DNA of 32,248 nucleotides, from the NCBI GenBank assembly GCA_031431475.1, contig JANPDL010000004.1, positions 1-32,248 of the forward strand, written 5' to 3'. The notes beneath the pieces were generated by a model. That model searched no databases. It was not told where the DNA came from and saw only the letters and a program-made list of their open reading frames with translations. Positions 1-7,450 of the stretch are shown here, one piece after another (positions within the stretch are counted from its first letter, which is position 1; the number at the start of each line of letters is the position of its first letter). Origin of the DNA: JADCCX01 sp031431475. GTDB lineage: Bacteria > Pseudomonadota > Alphaproteobacteria > Rhizobiales > Beijerinckiaceae. The position numbers were made by a program, and so were the translations under genes.

Positions 1-43
1 CTGGTCCCAAACCAGATGCGCTACCAGACTGCGCTACACCCCG
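1..43 (-). tRNA. tRNA-Pro(TGG), 5' part only, cut by the window edge
   Basis: Read on the minus strand from 43 to 1, the sequence opens with a CGGGGTG acceptor strand. A D-arm with GGTAGC follows, then the anticodon stem TCTGG and loop TTTGGGA, which gives anticodon TGG (proline). The 3' half (variable loop, T-arm, acceptor 3' strand) lies outside the window. It sits just downstream of the DUF192 gene on the same strand. The fold and anticodon leave little doubt. Confidence 0.85.
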
Positions 44-105
44 GACAATTCGGTCTTGAGGCGCAGGCGGTATCATGGGGCAGTGGATACCACAAGCCTT
101 TCCGC

Positions 106-636
106 TCACTTGATCAAAGGATGCTTCACCCTGTCACCGGCCTGGAGGCCGAGCTTGGCCGCGATGCCGCCATTGAGCTCAAGAACGTAGCGCACGGGCG
201 CGCCTGCCGGGATTGTGGTCTCGTCCAGCGGTTGCGCCCGCTCGTGGATGCGGTGGATCACGCCATTGGCGCGGATGAACACCATGTCGAGCGGAATATA
301 GGTGTTGCGCATCCACATCGCGACGGGTTCTTCCCGGTCAAAATCGAACAGCATGCCGCGGTCTTCCGGCATGAACTGGCGAAACATAAGGCCTTTGGAG
401 CGCTGTTCCGGTGTTTTCATCACTTCGGTCTTGAAAACATGCGTGGTGGTGCCGGAAAGGATCTCCAGCCGCTCGAGTGACGTCTGTGCCTGCGGGCTGA
501 CCTGCTGCAATTTCCTGGACAAATCTGTCCCGAAGAGATTGGTGGTCAATGAAACGCTTGTGACACCGATCATCACAGTGACAATCCCGGCCACGATCCA
601 TTTCGTCCGGTTGGATTTGGGTGGTTGTTCAGTCAT
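106..636 (-). CDS. DUF192 (COG1430) family protein, membrane-anchored
   Basis: A 176-residue protein of the DUF192 family, whose function is poorly defined. A hydrophobic segment at about residues 12-31 after a short basic N-terminus suggests an N-terminal anchor or uncleaved signal, with the rest outside the cytoplasm. The C-terminal domain carries family-typical stretches: VMKTPEQRSKGLMFR, FDREEPVAMWMRNTYIPLDM and VLELNGG near the end. The ATG at 636 was chosen because a GAGGA ribosome site lies 7 bases before it. It is transcribed toward tRNA-Pro and follows the cold-shock gene on the same strand with a gap of about 70 bases. That gene order is one I associate with Rhizobiales. Family assignment is firm; the cellular role is unknown. 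Confidence 0.85.
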   Translation of the reverse strand: MTEQPPKSNRTKWIVAGIVTVMIGVTSVSLTTNLFGTDLSRKLQQVSPQAQTSLERLEILSGTTTHVFKTEVMKTPEQRSKGLMFRQFMPEDRGMLFDFDREEPVAMWMRNTYIPLDMVFIRANGVIHRIHERAQPLDETTIPAGAPVRYVLELNGGIAAKLGLQAGDRVKHPLIK

Positions 637-708
637 CTCAACGTCCTCATGGGCCAACGGTATAACGCCGTGGAGCCAGAACGGAAAGACGTCAGTGCGA
701 CGCGGCAG

Positions 709-1317
709 TCAATGAGAAGCGGGAGGCGCGCCGGTCAGCGGGCGAATTTCCGCTGCCATCAGGCCCTTGGAGCTGTCACCATAGCGCACCAGCACGGTTT
801 CACCCGGTACAAGCTCCGTGATGCCGTAGCGGCGCAAAGTTTCCATATGCACGAAGATATCGGGCTGGCCTTCGCCGGTCGTGACGAAACCGAAACCACG
901 CAGGCGGTTGAACCACTTCACCACGGCCCGCTCCAGCCCGCTATTCGTCGTTACCTGAACATGCGTGCGAGCCTCTGGCAGTTGCGAGGGGTGCATTGCT
1001 GTCGTCGGATCGATCGAGAGAACGCGGAAAGCCTGCAGGCCGCGCGAGCGCATCACAGCTTCCACAACGATGCGCGCACCTTCCGGGGCTGCCACAAAAC
1101 CACCATTGCGCAACACGGTCACATGGAGCAGCACATCCGCCGTGCCATTGTCCGGCATGATGAAGCCGTAACCCTTGGCTGCGTCGAACCATTTGATGAA
1201 ACCGGCAACGACAACAAGATCGAGAGCCTGATCGGGCGCTGTTTCAACAACTGAACCAGATTGCGGAACCATCAGGTTCTCGCCAGCCGTTTTCTTGGCC
1301 ATGTCATCAGAGCTCAT
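709..1317 (-). CDS. cold-shock protein with two CSD domains
   Basis: A 202-residue protein with two cold-shock (OB-fold) nucleic-acid-binding domains. The first centres on IKWFDAAKGYGFIMPDNG and LLHVTVLR. The second centres on VKWFNRLRGFGFVTTGEG and DIFVHMETLRR. Both keep the aromatic RNP1-like (K-G-Y/F-G-F-I/V) and RNP2-like (V/I-F/L-V-H) strands. The first has LLHV where most have VFVH, so one RNP2 aromatic is missing. Single-domain CspA proteins are about 70 residues; double-domain versions of about 200 residues are usual in Rhizobiales. The likely role is binding single-stranded RNA or DNA. The start at 1317 (MSSDDMAKK) is preferred because GAGG lies 8 bases upstream; the in-frame ATG at 1323 is too close to it. 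Confidence 0.88.
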   Translation of the reverse strand: MSSDDMAKKTAGENLMVPQSGSVVETAPDQALDLVVVAGFIKWFDAAKGYGFIMPDNGTADVLLHVTVLRNGGFVAAPEGARIVVEAVMRSRGLQAFRVLSIDPTTAMHPSQLPEARTHVQVTTNSGLERAVVKWFNRLRGFGFVTTGEGQPDIFVHMETLRRYGITELVPGETVLVRYGDSSKGLMAAEIRPLTGAPPASH

Positions 1318-1403
1318 ACGCATCGCCTCACCACGTCGAAACGCAAACAGCGAATCTAATTGATGATAGCATATCACCAGAGAAAAGCTTTCAAAGGGCC
1401 TTT

Positions 1404-2186
1404 TTAACAATCCTCACAGTCCAGCGATACAATCATGCCGGAAAGCACCGTTCCAATATCCGCTCGGATCACAAGATCAGCTATCGGATCAAGCGTGGTG
1501 GGCTCACGGTTGAGAATCACGAGCTTCGCGCTGTTTTCCCGCGCCGCCCGTGGCAGGCCCGCCGCTGGAAACACCACGAGGGATGAACCGATAGCAATGA
1601 ACAGATCGCAAGCCAGCGTTACCTTGGCGGCCCGGCGCATCTGCTCTTCAGGCATAGCCTGACCGAAGGAAACGGTTGCAGACTTGAGAATGCCGTCACA
1701 AGCCCGACACGGGGGAGCATCGCCGTACTGCTCGAAAAACAGACGGATATCAGTCAGTTCGTGGCGCGTTTCGCACGAAAGGCACTTGGCGAAGGTGCCA
1801 TTGCCATGCAGTTCGATCACGCTGTCCGGCGGTAAGCCCGATTGCTGGTGCAGGCCATCGATGTTCTGGGTGATCAGAAATGGCATTTTGCCCGCGTCGT
1901 GAAGCGCAGCCAGCGCCATATGGCCACGCCCTGGTTTCGCGCCAGCATAGGAATCATCCATCGTGAACTTGCGCCGCCACGCCTCTTGCCGCGCTTCGGT
2001 GCTGGCAATAAAGGCATCGTAGGGGATCGGCTTGTTCTGCATCCAGGGGCTGCCCGGCGTGCGAAAATCCGGCACGCCACATTCTGTCGAGATTCCCGCA
2101 CCCGTGAACCCGGCAATCTGGTCAGCCGCGCGCACCATGTCAGCGAGCAATGCAGCAGCTTCATCAGGATCGGTGATTGGAACCAT
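1404..2186 (-). CDS. Sir2-family NAD-dependent protein deacylase
   Basis: A 260-residue sirtuin. Visible hallmarks are GAGIST (NAD-binding), GVPDFRTPGS, QNIDGLH, the catalytic histidine in ELHGNGT, and two CxxC pairs (CLSC and CRAC) forming the structural zinc site. GSSLVVFPAAGL and the asparagine in ILNREPT follow. The family removes acyl groups from lysines while consuming NAD, in the cytoplasm. The length matches bacterial CobB-type sirtuins. The ATG at 2186 (MVPITDPDEAA) is chosen because the domain begins soon after and the longer frame upstream overlaps the divergent amidase promoter; its ribosome site is weak. It is transcribed away from the amidase. Confidence 0.88.
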   Translation of the reverse strand: MVPITDPDEAAALLADMVRAADQIAGFTGAGISTECGVPDFRTPGSPWMQNKPIPYDAFIASTEARQEAWRRKFTMDDSYAGAKPGRGHMALAALHDAGKMPFLITQNIDGLHQQSGLPPDSVIELHGNGTFAKCLSCETRHELTDIRLFFEQYGDAPPCRACDGILKSATVSFGQAMPEEQMRRAAKVTLACDLFIAIGSSLVVFPAAGLPRAARENSAKLVILNREPTTLDPIADLVIRADIGTVLSGMIVSLDCEDC

Positions 2187-2207
2187 GCCTGATGGTTGCC
2201 GCAGAGC

Positions 2208-2237
2208 TTCACAACACGTCAAGACTGCCGTTATATT
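2208..2237 (+). promoter_or_regulatory. candidate promoter of the amidase gene
   Basis: TTCACA (2208-2213) and TATATT (2232-2237) are separated by 18 bases and match five of six positions at each consensus hexamer. They lie just upstream of the amidase start at 2265, inside the short divergent spacer shared with the Sir2 gene. This is a pattern match only. Confidence 0.4.
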
Positions 2238-2264
2238 TGATCCCTTGTGAAGGGGCTGATGACC

Positions 2265-3674
2265 ATGGACATTTCGACGCTGCCTGCCACACAACTGCTT
2301 GCGGCCTATGCCTCAAAAACGCTGTCGCCGGTTGAGGTGGTGAAAGACGCGCTGGCCCGCATCACGCGTTTCGAGCCCGCCGTGAATGCCTTCACCATCG
2401 TCGATGCCGACGGTGCGCTGGCCAGCGCGAAAGCCTCCGAGGCACGCTGGGCCAAGGGACAGCCCATGGGTCTGGCCGATGGCATCGTCACCACGATCAA
2501 ATCCAACGTCGCCACAAAGGGCTGGCACGCAAGACGCGGCTCCACCACCATCGGCTACGAGGCCGCGACCTATGATGCGCCGGTTGTCGCCAACCTGCGC
2601 GCAGCGGGCTGCATTCTCATCGGCCAGACCACGATGCCAGAATTTGGCTGGATCGGCGCGACGCATTGCAAGCTCACCGGCATCACTCGCAATCCCTGGA
2701 ACTCCAGCCGAACGCCCGGTGGCTCCTCGGGCGGCGCGGCGGCGGCAGCGGCTTTGGGCATCGGCTCGTTCCATGTCGGCAGCGATGGGGCGGGCTCCAT
2801 CCGCATTCCTTGCGCTTTCACCGGCCTGTTCGGCATCATGCCCGGCGTTGGTCGCGTTCCGGCCTATCCCGCCTCGCCCTTCGGTGTGCTGGCACGTCTC
2901 GGCCCGATCACGCGCAAGGTGGAGGACGGCGCGCTGATGCTGCGGATCATGGCGGGAGCCGACAGCCGGGATATCTTCCATGATGGGCAAGCCGCACCCG
3001 ATTACGGCGCAGAACTCGGCAAAGGCCTGCGCGGCTTGCGCATCGGCTGGAGCCCCACATTGGGTTTCGTGGACAGGTTGCATGCCGATGTTCTGGCCGC
3101 GACGCAGACCGCCGCGAAACGCCTCACCGAGTTCGGAGCCATTGTCGAGGAAGCTGACCCCGGCTTCAGCCGCGAGGCCGCCTATGGACCACTTCGTATC
3201 TTGTGGGATGCGGGCTGTGCACAAACCCTCAAGATCATCCCGCCGGAGAAGCACAAGGATGTCGATGGCGGTTTCATGGCCTGCGCGCTGATTGGGCAGA
3301 AACTCTCTGCCACCGATGTGATGCAGGCCATGATGGACCGTGCAGCACTCTATGAGGTGATGCGCCAGTATCACCAGCGCTTCGATGTGTTGCTGACCCC
3401 CGCCATGCCGACCACCGCCATAGAAGCGGGGCTCGAAGTGCCGCGCAATGGCTCTTTCGGTGATCAGTGGTTCAACTGGTCGCCCTATACGTGGCCGTTC
3501 AACGTGACTGGACAGCCGGGAGCCAGTGTACCCGTGGGGCTGGCCAGCGACGGATTGCCCATCGGTCTCCAGATCATCGGTCCGCCGCACAGGGAGGATA
3601 TGGTTTTGCGCGTGGCCAAGGGCGTGGAGATGCTGAGCGGGTTTCCGCTGCTGGAGGGGGTCAGGGCTGGCTAA
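2265..3674 (+). CDS. amidase signature family enzyme
   Basis: A 469-residue amidase that hydrolyses an amide to an acid and ammonia; the substrate cannot be told from sequence. The Ser-cisSer-Lys triad can be placed at Lys79 (TIKSN), Ser154 (PGGSSGG) and Ser178 (GAGSIRIPC). The 24-residue spacing between the serines is normal for the family. The C-terminal FNVTGQPGASVPVGL and GLPIGLQIIGPPHRE stretches are also typical. No GatCAB partner is visible, so this looks like a catabolic amidase rather than a tRNA amidotransferase subunit. The ATG at 2265 is preferred over the GTG at 2247 and ATG at 2259 because AAGGGG lies 9 bases before it. Its stop overlaps that of the convergent M20 peptidase. Confidence 0.88.
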   Translation: MDISTLPATQLLAAYASKTLSPVEVVKDALARITRFEPAVNAFTIVDADGALASAKASEARWAKGQPMGLADGIVTTIKSNVATKGWHARRGSTTIGYEAATYDAPVVANLRAAGCILIGQTTMPEFGWIGATHCKLTGITRNPWNSSRTPGGSSGGAAAAAALGIGSFHVGSDGAGSIRIPCAFTGLFGIMPGVGRVPAYPASPFGVLARLGPITRKVEDGALMLRIMAGADSRDIFHDGQAAPDYGAELGKGLRGLRIGWSPTLGFVDRLHADVLAATQTAAKRLTEFGAIVEEADPGFSREAAYGPLRILWDAGCAQTLKIIPPEKHKDVDGGFMACALIGQKLSATDVMQAMMDRAALYEVMRQYHQRFDVLLTPAMPTTAIEAGLEVPRNGSFGDQWFNWSPYTWPFNVTGQPGASVPVGLASDGLPIGLQIIGPPHREDMVLRVAKGVEMLSGFPLLEGVRAG

Positions 3675-4954
3675 ACGCTCTCCACCCCGCACCATTCCGC
3701 CACGAACAGCGCCATCGCTCCGGTGATCCGCTTCACCGACGCCAGGCTCACCCGCTCGTCAAATCCATGGATGTTCTCGGATTTTGGCCCGTAACAGAGC
3801 GTCGGGATTTTATCATAAAGCGCATGCACCCGTGCATCGAGATAGGCCGGTGTCATGAAGCTTTCGAGCGGTTTTCCCACGGCGGCCTGATGCGCCCGGC
3901 CCAGCACAGCCTCCGCTTCGGAACCGGGCTCCAGCTCATAACCTTCCACGAAAAACCCGTTCCAGTTCACGCGCGGCGGGTTGTTGGCGAGATAGCGGTC
4001 ACCGCGCGCGAAGGCCGTGATCTGCGCCTCGATCTCCTTGGCGGCATCAGCGGCTGATGTGCCGGGATAGATCGCGATGCGGCAATCGATCCGGCACCAG
4101 GCCGGAACCGACGAGGCCCAGTCGCCGCCCTCGATCTTGCCGATGTTGAGGTTGATGGGATGCGACTCTTTCTCGAAATGCGCGCGGCCTGCCTTCAGCC
4201 CGTTCCAGCGCTCTTCCAGCTCCCGCAGATTGCTGATCACCCGGTAGATCGCATCGATGGCATTGGCCCCGCTGCCCATTTCGCGCACATGCACCGGCTG
4301 TCCACGCACCTCCACCTGAAACCACAGCACGCCCGCGTTGGCGCGCACCAGTTTTTCCTCCTCCGGCTCGGGAATCAGCGCCGCATCGGCGCGGTAGCCT
4401 CGTAAATGCGTCATCAGAGCGCCGTTGCCGGTCGATTCCTCCTCCACCACGGATTGCAGATACACCGTCGCCGCTGGTTGCAGGCCGATGCGCTTCAGGG
4501 CATCCAGCGCGAAGAGATTGGCGGCATGCCCCACCTTCATGTCCGCGCCGCCACGCCCATAGAGCCAGTCACCCGCGATAACCGGATCGAACGGCGGATG
4601 CGTCCACATATCGGCGGGTCCCGTCGGTACCACATCGACATGCGCCTGCAGGATCAGTGAGCGGCCTGTCTCCTCGCGCGGGCGGTGGATACCGACAACA
4701 ATGGGCGCCATCGAGTGCTGCGGTGAAAACTTCGAGCCGCCGGGATGCCGCTCGATGGCATCGCGATCCATGGCGAAGCGCTCCATGACATAGCCGCGAT
4801 CACGCCATGTCCGGAACACGAAATCCTGGATCGCGTGCTCATCCCCCCGAAGGCTGGGGAACCGGATCAGCTCCTGGCTGAAGGCGATCTGTTCCGCAAA
4901 GCCAGCGTCGACGGAGGCAAGGATGCGGGCGGCGAGGTCAGAGGGGAGCGGCAA
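3671..4954 (-). CDS. M20 family metallopeptidase (ArgE/DapE-like deacylase)
   Basis: A 427-residue zinc-dependent hydrolase of the ArgE/DapE/ACY1 group, which cleaves N-acyl or peptide bonds of small substrates in the cytoplasm. Metal and catalytic motifs are in order: AHVDVVP (His, Asp), GRGGADMKVG (bridging Asp), VVEEESTGNG (catalytic Glu pair), YLDARV (Asp) and IHGFDERV (His). The dimerisation lid lies in between. The start appears to be TTG at 4954, with AAAGG 8 bases upstream; the nearby ATG is in another frame and stops quickly. The stop codon shares bases with the convergent amidase stop (CTAA at 3671-3674). True substrate unknown; ArgE itself is possible but not shown. Confidence 0.85.
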   Translation of the reverse strand: MPLPSDLAARILASVDAGFAEQIAFSQELIRFPSLRGDEHAIQDFVFRTWRDRGYVMERFAMDRDAIERHPGGSKFSPQHSMAPIVVGIHRPREETGRSLILQAHVDVVPTGPADMWTHPPFDPVIAGDWLYGRGGADMKVGHAANLFALDALKRIGLQPAATVYLQSVVEEESTGNGALMTHLRGYRADAALIPEPEEEKLVRANAGVLWFQVEVRGQPVHVREMGSGANAIDAIYRVISNLRELEERWNGLKAGRAHFEKESHPINLNIGKIEGGDWASSVPAWCRIDCRIAIYPGTSAADAAKEIEAQITAFARGDRYLANNPPRVNWNGFFVEGYELEPGSEAEAVLGRAHQAAVGKPLESFMTPAYLDARVHALYDKIPTLCYGPKSENIHGFDERVSLASVKRITGAMALFVAEWCGVESV

Positions 4955-5001
4955 GGGTCATGCCTTTCAAAGCGCGAACTTCGGCATGAGTACCGGCATT
5001 G

Positions 5002-5019
5002 TGTCAATCATTCTTGACA
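5002..5019. promoter_or_regulatory. operator-like inverted repeat upstream of the M20 gene
   Basis: TGTCAA and TTGACA form perfect 6-base arms around a 6-base spacer, about 50 bases upstream of the M20 peptidase start, in an AT-rich patch (5000-5042). The shape suits a dimeric repressor such as a GntR-family regulator, but no regulator gene is adjacent. One arm also reads as a -35 hexamer. Confidence 0.4.
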
Positions 5020-5051
5020 ATATGAATATTATCCTATATTGCCGATCCCCA

Positions 5052-5262
5052 TCATCCGCTTCGCCGCGTGCACCGGTGAAGCAAACAGGGTCCGGGTGCT
5101 GACATCGCCCGGATGGCCGGGGTCTCCGTCGGGGACCGTTCTGCGCCATTTTCCACTATCCTCATCACCACCCGCAGGACGCGACGGGTGACGGGGACCC
5201 CGGTTCTCTTCTGGACTGACGGGATACCTCCGGCGGGAAACCGCACGGGGGTGAAGGTGTGG
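5052..5262. other. intergenic stretch dense in small inverted repeats, no convincing gene
   Basis: Between the M20 gene and the palindromic repeat there is about 210 bases without a gene I trust. It contains several short GC-rich inverted repeats, for example CCGGG...CCCGG around 5093-5113 and a GGTC...GACC hairpin around 5118-5140. An open frame crosses it on the minus strand, but it continues straight through the neighbouring palindrome, which suggests repeat-derived translation. Confidence 0.35.
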
Positions 5263-5264
5263 AG

Positions 5265-5394
5265 GGTACCTCCTTCCCCCGTGGGGGAATGTGTTATGCG
5301 GGACGCATGACGGATGAGGGCAAATCCCTGAAATTGGGATTCACCCTCATCCGACCGGCTCCGTCGGCCACCTTCTCCCAAGGGAGAAGAAAAG
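5265..5394. repeat. diverged palindromic intergenic repeat
   Basis: The core arms are a GGATGAGGG unit at about 5309-5319 and CCCTCATCC at about 5343-5351, around a small hairpin of AATCCC/GGGATT. Outside them lie a CCTTCCCCCGTGGGGGAA hairpin on the left and CCACCTTCTCCCAAGGGAG on the right. The layout is the same as the much cleaner element at 23123-23263, so both belong to one family. It lies directly left of the IS110 region. Confidence 0.6.
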
Positions 5395-5470
5395 CAGAAT
5401 TGCGCCATCCCCCATTTCCTCCTGTCGAGGCGCTCGCTCTTTGGCGAGCCTTGTATCATTGAATTGTGCG

Positions 5471-5637
5471 CAGATGGAGTTGCTTTCGTGTAGACGAAAG
5501 TCCCCGCTCCTGGCGGCCACCGGGAGCGGGGAAGGATCGTCTGATCGACCGAGCCTTGGACTGTTATGTCCGTTCTCGAGCTGGATCGCGATCCTTTTGT
5601 CCCTGGGTCCGAATGGTTGCCAGAACGAGAGGTTCGT
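5471..5637 (+). ncRNA. candidate IS110 bridge RNA (structured leader of the recombinase gene)
   Basis: IS110-group elements are known to encode a structured bridge RNA between the left end and the recombinase gene, with loops that pair to target and donor DNA. This leader has the expected density of structure. A 7-bp hairpin pairs CTTTCGT with ACGAAAG (5483-5500). A 9-bp GC stem pairs CCCCGCTCC with GGAGCGGGG (5502-5531). A stem with an internal loop joins CGAG/CTCG and GGAC/GTCC (5550-5578). A longer pairing then runs from CTGGATC to GGTCC and CCAG (about 5581-5624). Exact RNA ends and guide loops are not determined. An upstream in-frame ATG at 5566 lies inside this structure and is unlikely to be the protein start. 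Confidence 0.5.
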
Positions 5638-6618
5638 ATGCAAGGCAGGGCGGTTGAGACGCTGAACGATACACCAACTGTGGCCGGTATCGATATATCG
5701 AAATTGAAACTGGATGTGGCATTCGGCGCTGATCACGAGATGGGGGTGTTCGCCAATGATGTGGCGGGATGCAAGGCTCTGTGCAAGGCGCTTGCTGCGC
5801 GCAAGATCATGCGTGTTGGTGTGGAAGCATCGGGTGGATATGAGCGCTGGATCGTGACGGCTGCGCGGGCCGTGGGGATCGAGGTGATTGTGTTCCACCC
5901 GAACCAGGTGAAAGCCTATGCGGTGTTTTTGGGGCAGAGGGCCAAGACCGATCCGATAGATGCACGGTTGATTGCGGCCTGCGCAGCGCATGCGATTGTG
6001 CGAGGCAAAGCACCGATTGACCCGCATTATGCTGTACTGGCCGAATATCTGACGCTGATTGAGCAGATTGAAGAGGATCTGACGCGGGCCAAAACCCGGC
6101 GTGAGGCCTTCCACCAGCCTGCCTTGCGGCGCAAGGCAGAAGCGGAGGTGAAGCGCCTGACCTTGCTGAGGGCCAGAGAGATTGCGGCTCTTCACAAAGC
6201 CGTCCAGCTCTCGCCGGCCCTCGCACACAGGTTGGCTCTGATCGAAAGCATTGATGGCATCGGCCTGCGGACAGCACTGGCGCTGCTCATCCGGATGCCG
6301 GAACTGGGCCTGCTATCGCGCGAACAGGCCGCGGCGCTGGCGGGCCTTGCGCCCTTCGATAAGCAATCAGGCCCCAAAGACGGGCAACGCCACATTCAAG
6401 GTGGACGCGCCCGCCTCAGACGCAGCCTCTATGCTGCAACCTTTGCTGCTGCCCTCAAGTGGAACAAACAGCTGGTCGCGCTATATCAAAGACTGACGAA
6501 CAAAGGCGCTCACCACAAAAAGGCAATCGTCGCCTGCGCCCGAAAACTCGTCATCTTCGCAAATGCCGTCGTTCAAAGAGACAGGCCGTGGGAGACCGAA
6601 AGCCCAATCAAAACATAA
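5638..6618 (+). CDS. IS110 family transposase (DEDD/serine recombinase)
   Basis: A 326-residue recombinase. The RuvC-like DEDD set can be placed at Asp19 (AGIDISK), Glu63 (VGVEASGGY), Asp105 and Asp108 (AKTDPIDARLIA). The Tnp C-terminal domain has IESIDGIGLRTALALL, then ALAGLAPFDKQSG, with the candidate catalytic serine at Ser263 (RLRRSLYAATF). A coiled-coil-like middle (about 140-200) joins them. Length and reading frame look intact, so the enzyme could be active. ATG 5638 is preferred over 5566 because AGAGG lies just upstream and homologues begin near here. The structured leader puts it with the IS110 group, in which the guide RNA precedes the gene. Element ends could not be fixed: IS110 elements lack clear inverted repeats and target duplications. 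Confidence 0.9.
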   Translation: MQGRAVETLNDTPTVAGIDISKLKLDVAFGADHEMGVFANDVAGCKALCKALAARKIMRVGVEASGGYERWIVTAARAVGIEVIVFHPNQVKAYAVFLGQRAKTDPIDARLIAACAAHAIVRGKAPIDPHYAVLAEYLTLIEQIEEDLTRAKTRREAFHQPALRRKAEAEVKRLTLLRAREIAALHKAVQLSPALAHRLALIESIDGIGLRTALALLIRMPELGLLSREQAAALAGLAPFDKQSGPKDGQRHIQGGRARLRRSLYAATFAAALKWNKQLVALYQRLTNKGAHHKKAIVACARKLVIFANAVVQRDRPWETESPIKT

Positions 6619-6936
6619 TGGTTGCTCGAGAAACGCACCATGTTTGTGCAAGCAATGGAGGGCGGCTCAGCACCGTGCGTGTCTCGAGGCTCGCTGCGCT
6701 CGACACCTCGACATGAGGAGACTGGTGGATGCATGGATGCAATTGGGATTGGGCTGCACACCTTGAGCGAGACACGCCAATCCACAATTCGGGGACACTT
6801 GATGACGTCACCGTAACTCCGTAACTCCTGAGGTGCGAGCCTCTTGGCGAGCCTCGTCGGTCGATGAACTCAGGATGAGGGGACGCACAGTGTCTGCGAG
6901 GATGCTGTTGCAGCATGGGGAACTTGCCGTAAGATC
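6619..6936. other. gene-free stretch of degraded repeats right of the IS110 gene
   Basis: No credible coding sequence. It holds partial copies of the palindrome family seen complete at 6937-7051. One unit is GAGGCTCGCTGCGCTCGACA at about 6684-6703. Another is GCGAGCCTCTTGGCGAGCC at about 6836-6854, followed by CAGGATGAGG. It also holds the first GTCACCGTAACTC motif (6805-6817), which recurs in the tandem block to the right. The IS110 right end is probably within its first hundred bases. Confidence 0.4.
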
Positions 6937-7051
6937 GTGCGTCCTTCGAGACGCCGCAAGCGCGGCTCCTCAGGATGAGGAATCTGGTGGATTGCAGAAC
7001 ACTGATCCCCTCATGCTGAGGAGCCCACTTGGGGCGTCTCGAAGCACGCAC
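6937..7051. repeat. long palindromic intergenic repeat
   Basis: The left arm (6937-6980) and right arm (7009-7051) are inverted copies of about 43 bases with only a few mismatches. Key shared blocks are CTTCGAGACGCC and GGCTCCTCAG, ending in ATGAGG. A transcript would form a large stem with a 28-base loop. Repeats of this type are common between genes in Rhizobiales chromosomes. Confidence 0.7.
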
Positions 7052-7108
7052 GCGGGCTGCGCAGGGCGGTTGGGGGCGGACTATTTATGCGACTGAAATC
7101 ATGTCCCC

Positions 7109-7292
7109 GTAATTCCGGTAGCTGTCCTCGCTTTGCGGGCAGGATGAGGTGGGTGGTGCGGTTGGGTATTTATGCAATTGATATCATGTCCCCGTAACTC
7201 GTAATTCCGGTAGCTGTCCTCGCTTTGCGGGCAGGATGAGGTGGGTGGTGTGGTTGGGTATTTATGCAATTGATATCATGTCCCCGTAACTC
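7109..7292. repeat. 92-bp tandem direct repeat, two copies
   Basis: Copies at 7109-7200 and 7201-7292 are each 92 bases and differ at one base only (c7159 versus t7251). Each runs from GTAATTCCGGTAGC to CATGTCCCCGTAACTC. Related pieces, such as TCATGTCCCCGTAA just before copy one and TCATGTCACCGTAATT at 7339-7354, show that the array has been built by repeated unequal exchange. The near-identity indicates a recent duplication. No gene lies inside. Confidence 0.85.
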
Positions 7293-7354
7293 CATGTCAC
7301 CGAATTAGCGTGTCTCACAATAGGGGTGCAGTCCAGTATCATGTCACCGTAATT

Positions 7355-7429
7355 TATATCGACATGGAGAACGATGCGGATATCCTACGTGTTGTTCATG
7401 GTGCACGGGATCAGTCGAACTGGGTGTGA
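7355..7429 (+). pseudogene. 3' remnant of a ParE/RelE-type toxin gene
   Basis: The forward frame from 7355 to the TGA at 7427 reads YIDMENDADILRVVHGARDQ and then SNWV. This resembles the C-terminal end of ParE/RelE-superfamily toxins (typically ILRVLHGARD). Upstream it is replaced at once by the CATGTCACCGTAATT repeat, so the rest of the gene and any antitoxin are gone. This looks like a broken toxin whose 5' part was removed by rearrangement at the repeat. It was identified by eye on a short stretch, so it is moderate evidence. Confidence 0.55.
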
Positions 7430-7450
7430 GGCGAGATGGAAGGACTATTT

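Noticed and set aside
2313..3695. Long minus-strand frame (460 codons) opposite the amidase
   Set aside because: Composition is that of an antisense shadow; the amidase triad and signature are on the plus strand.
5052..5459. Minus-strand frame of 135 codons upstream of the IS110 gene
   Set aside because: It translates straight through a palindromic repeat, with repeat-type words such as SSPLGEGGRRSRSDEGE; not a credible protein.
5347..6228. Minus-strand frame of 293 codons opposite the IS110 recombinase
   Set aside because: Overlaps the catalytic domains of an intact transposase on the plus strand; shadow frame.
7109..7292. CRISPR array
   Set aside because: Only two 92-base copies directly abutting, with no spacers and no cas genes in the window.
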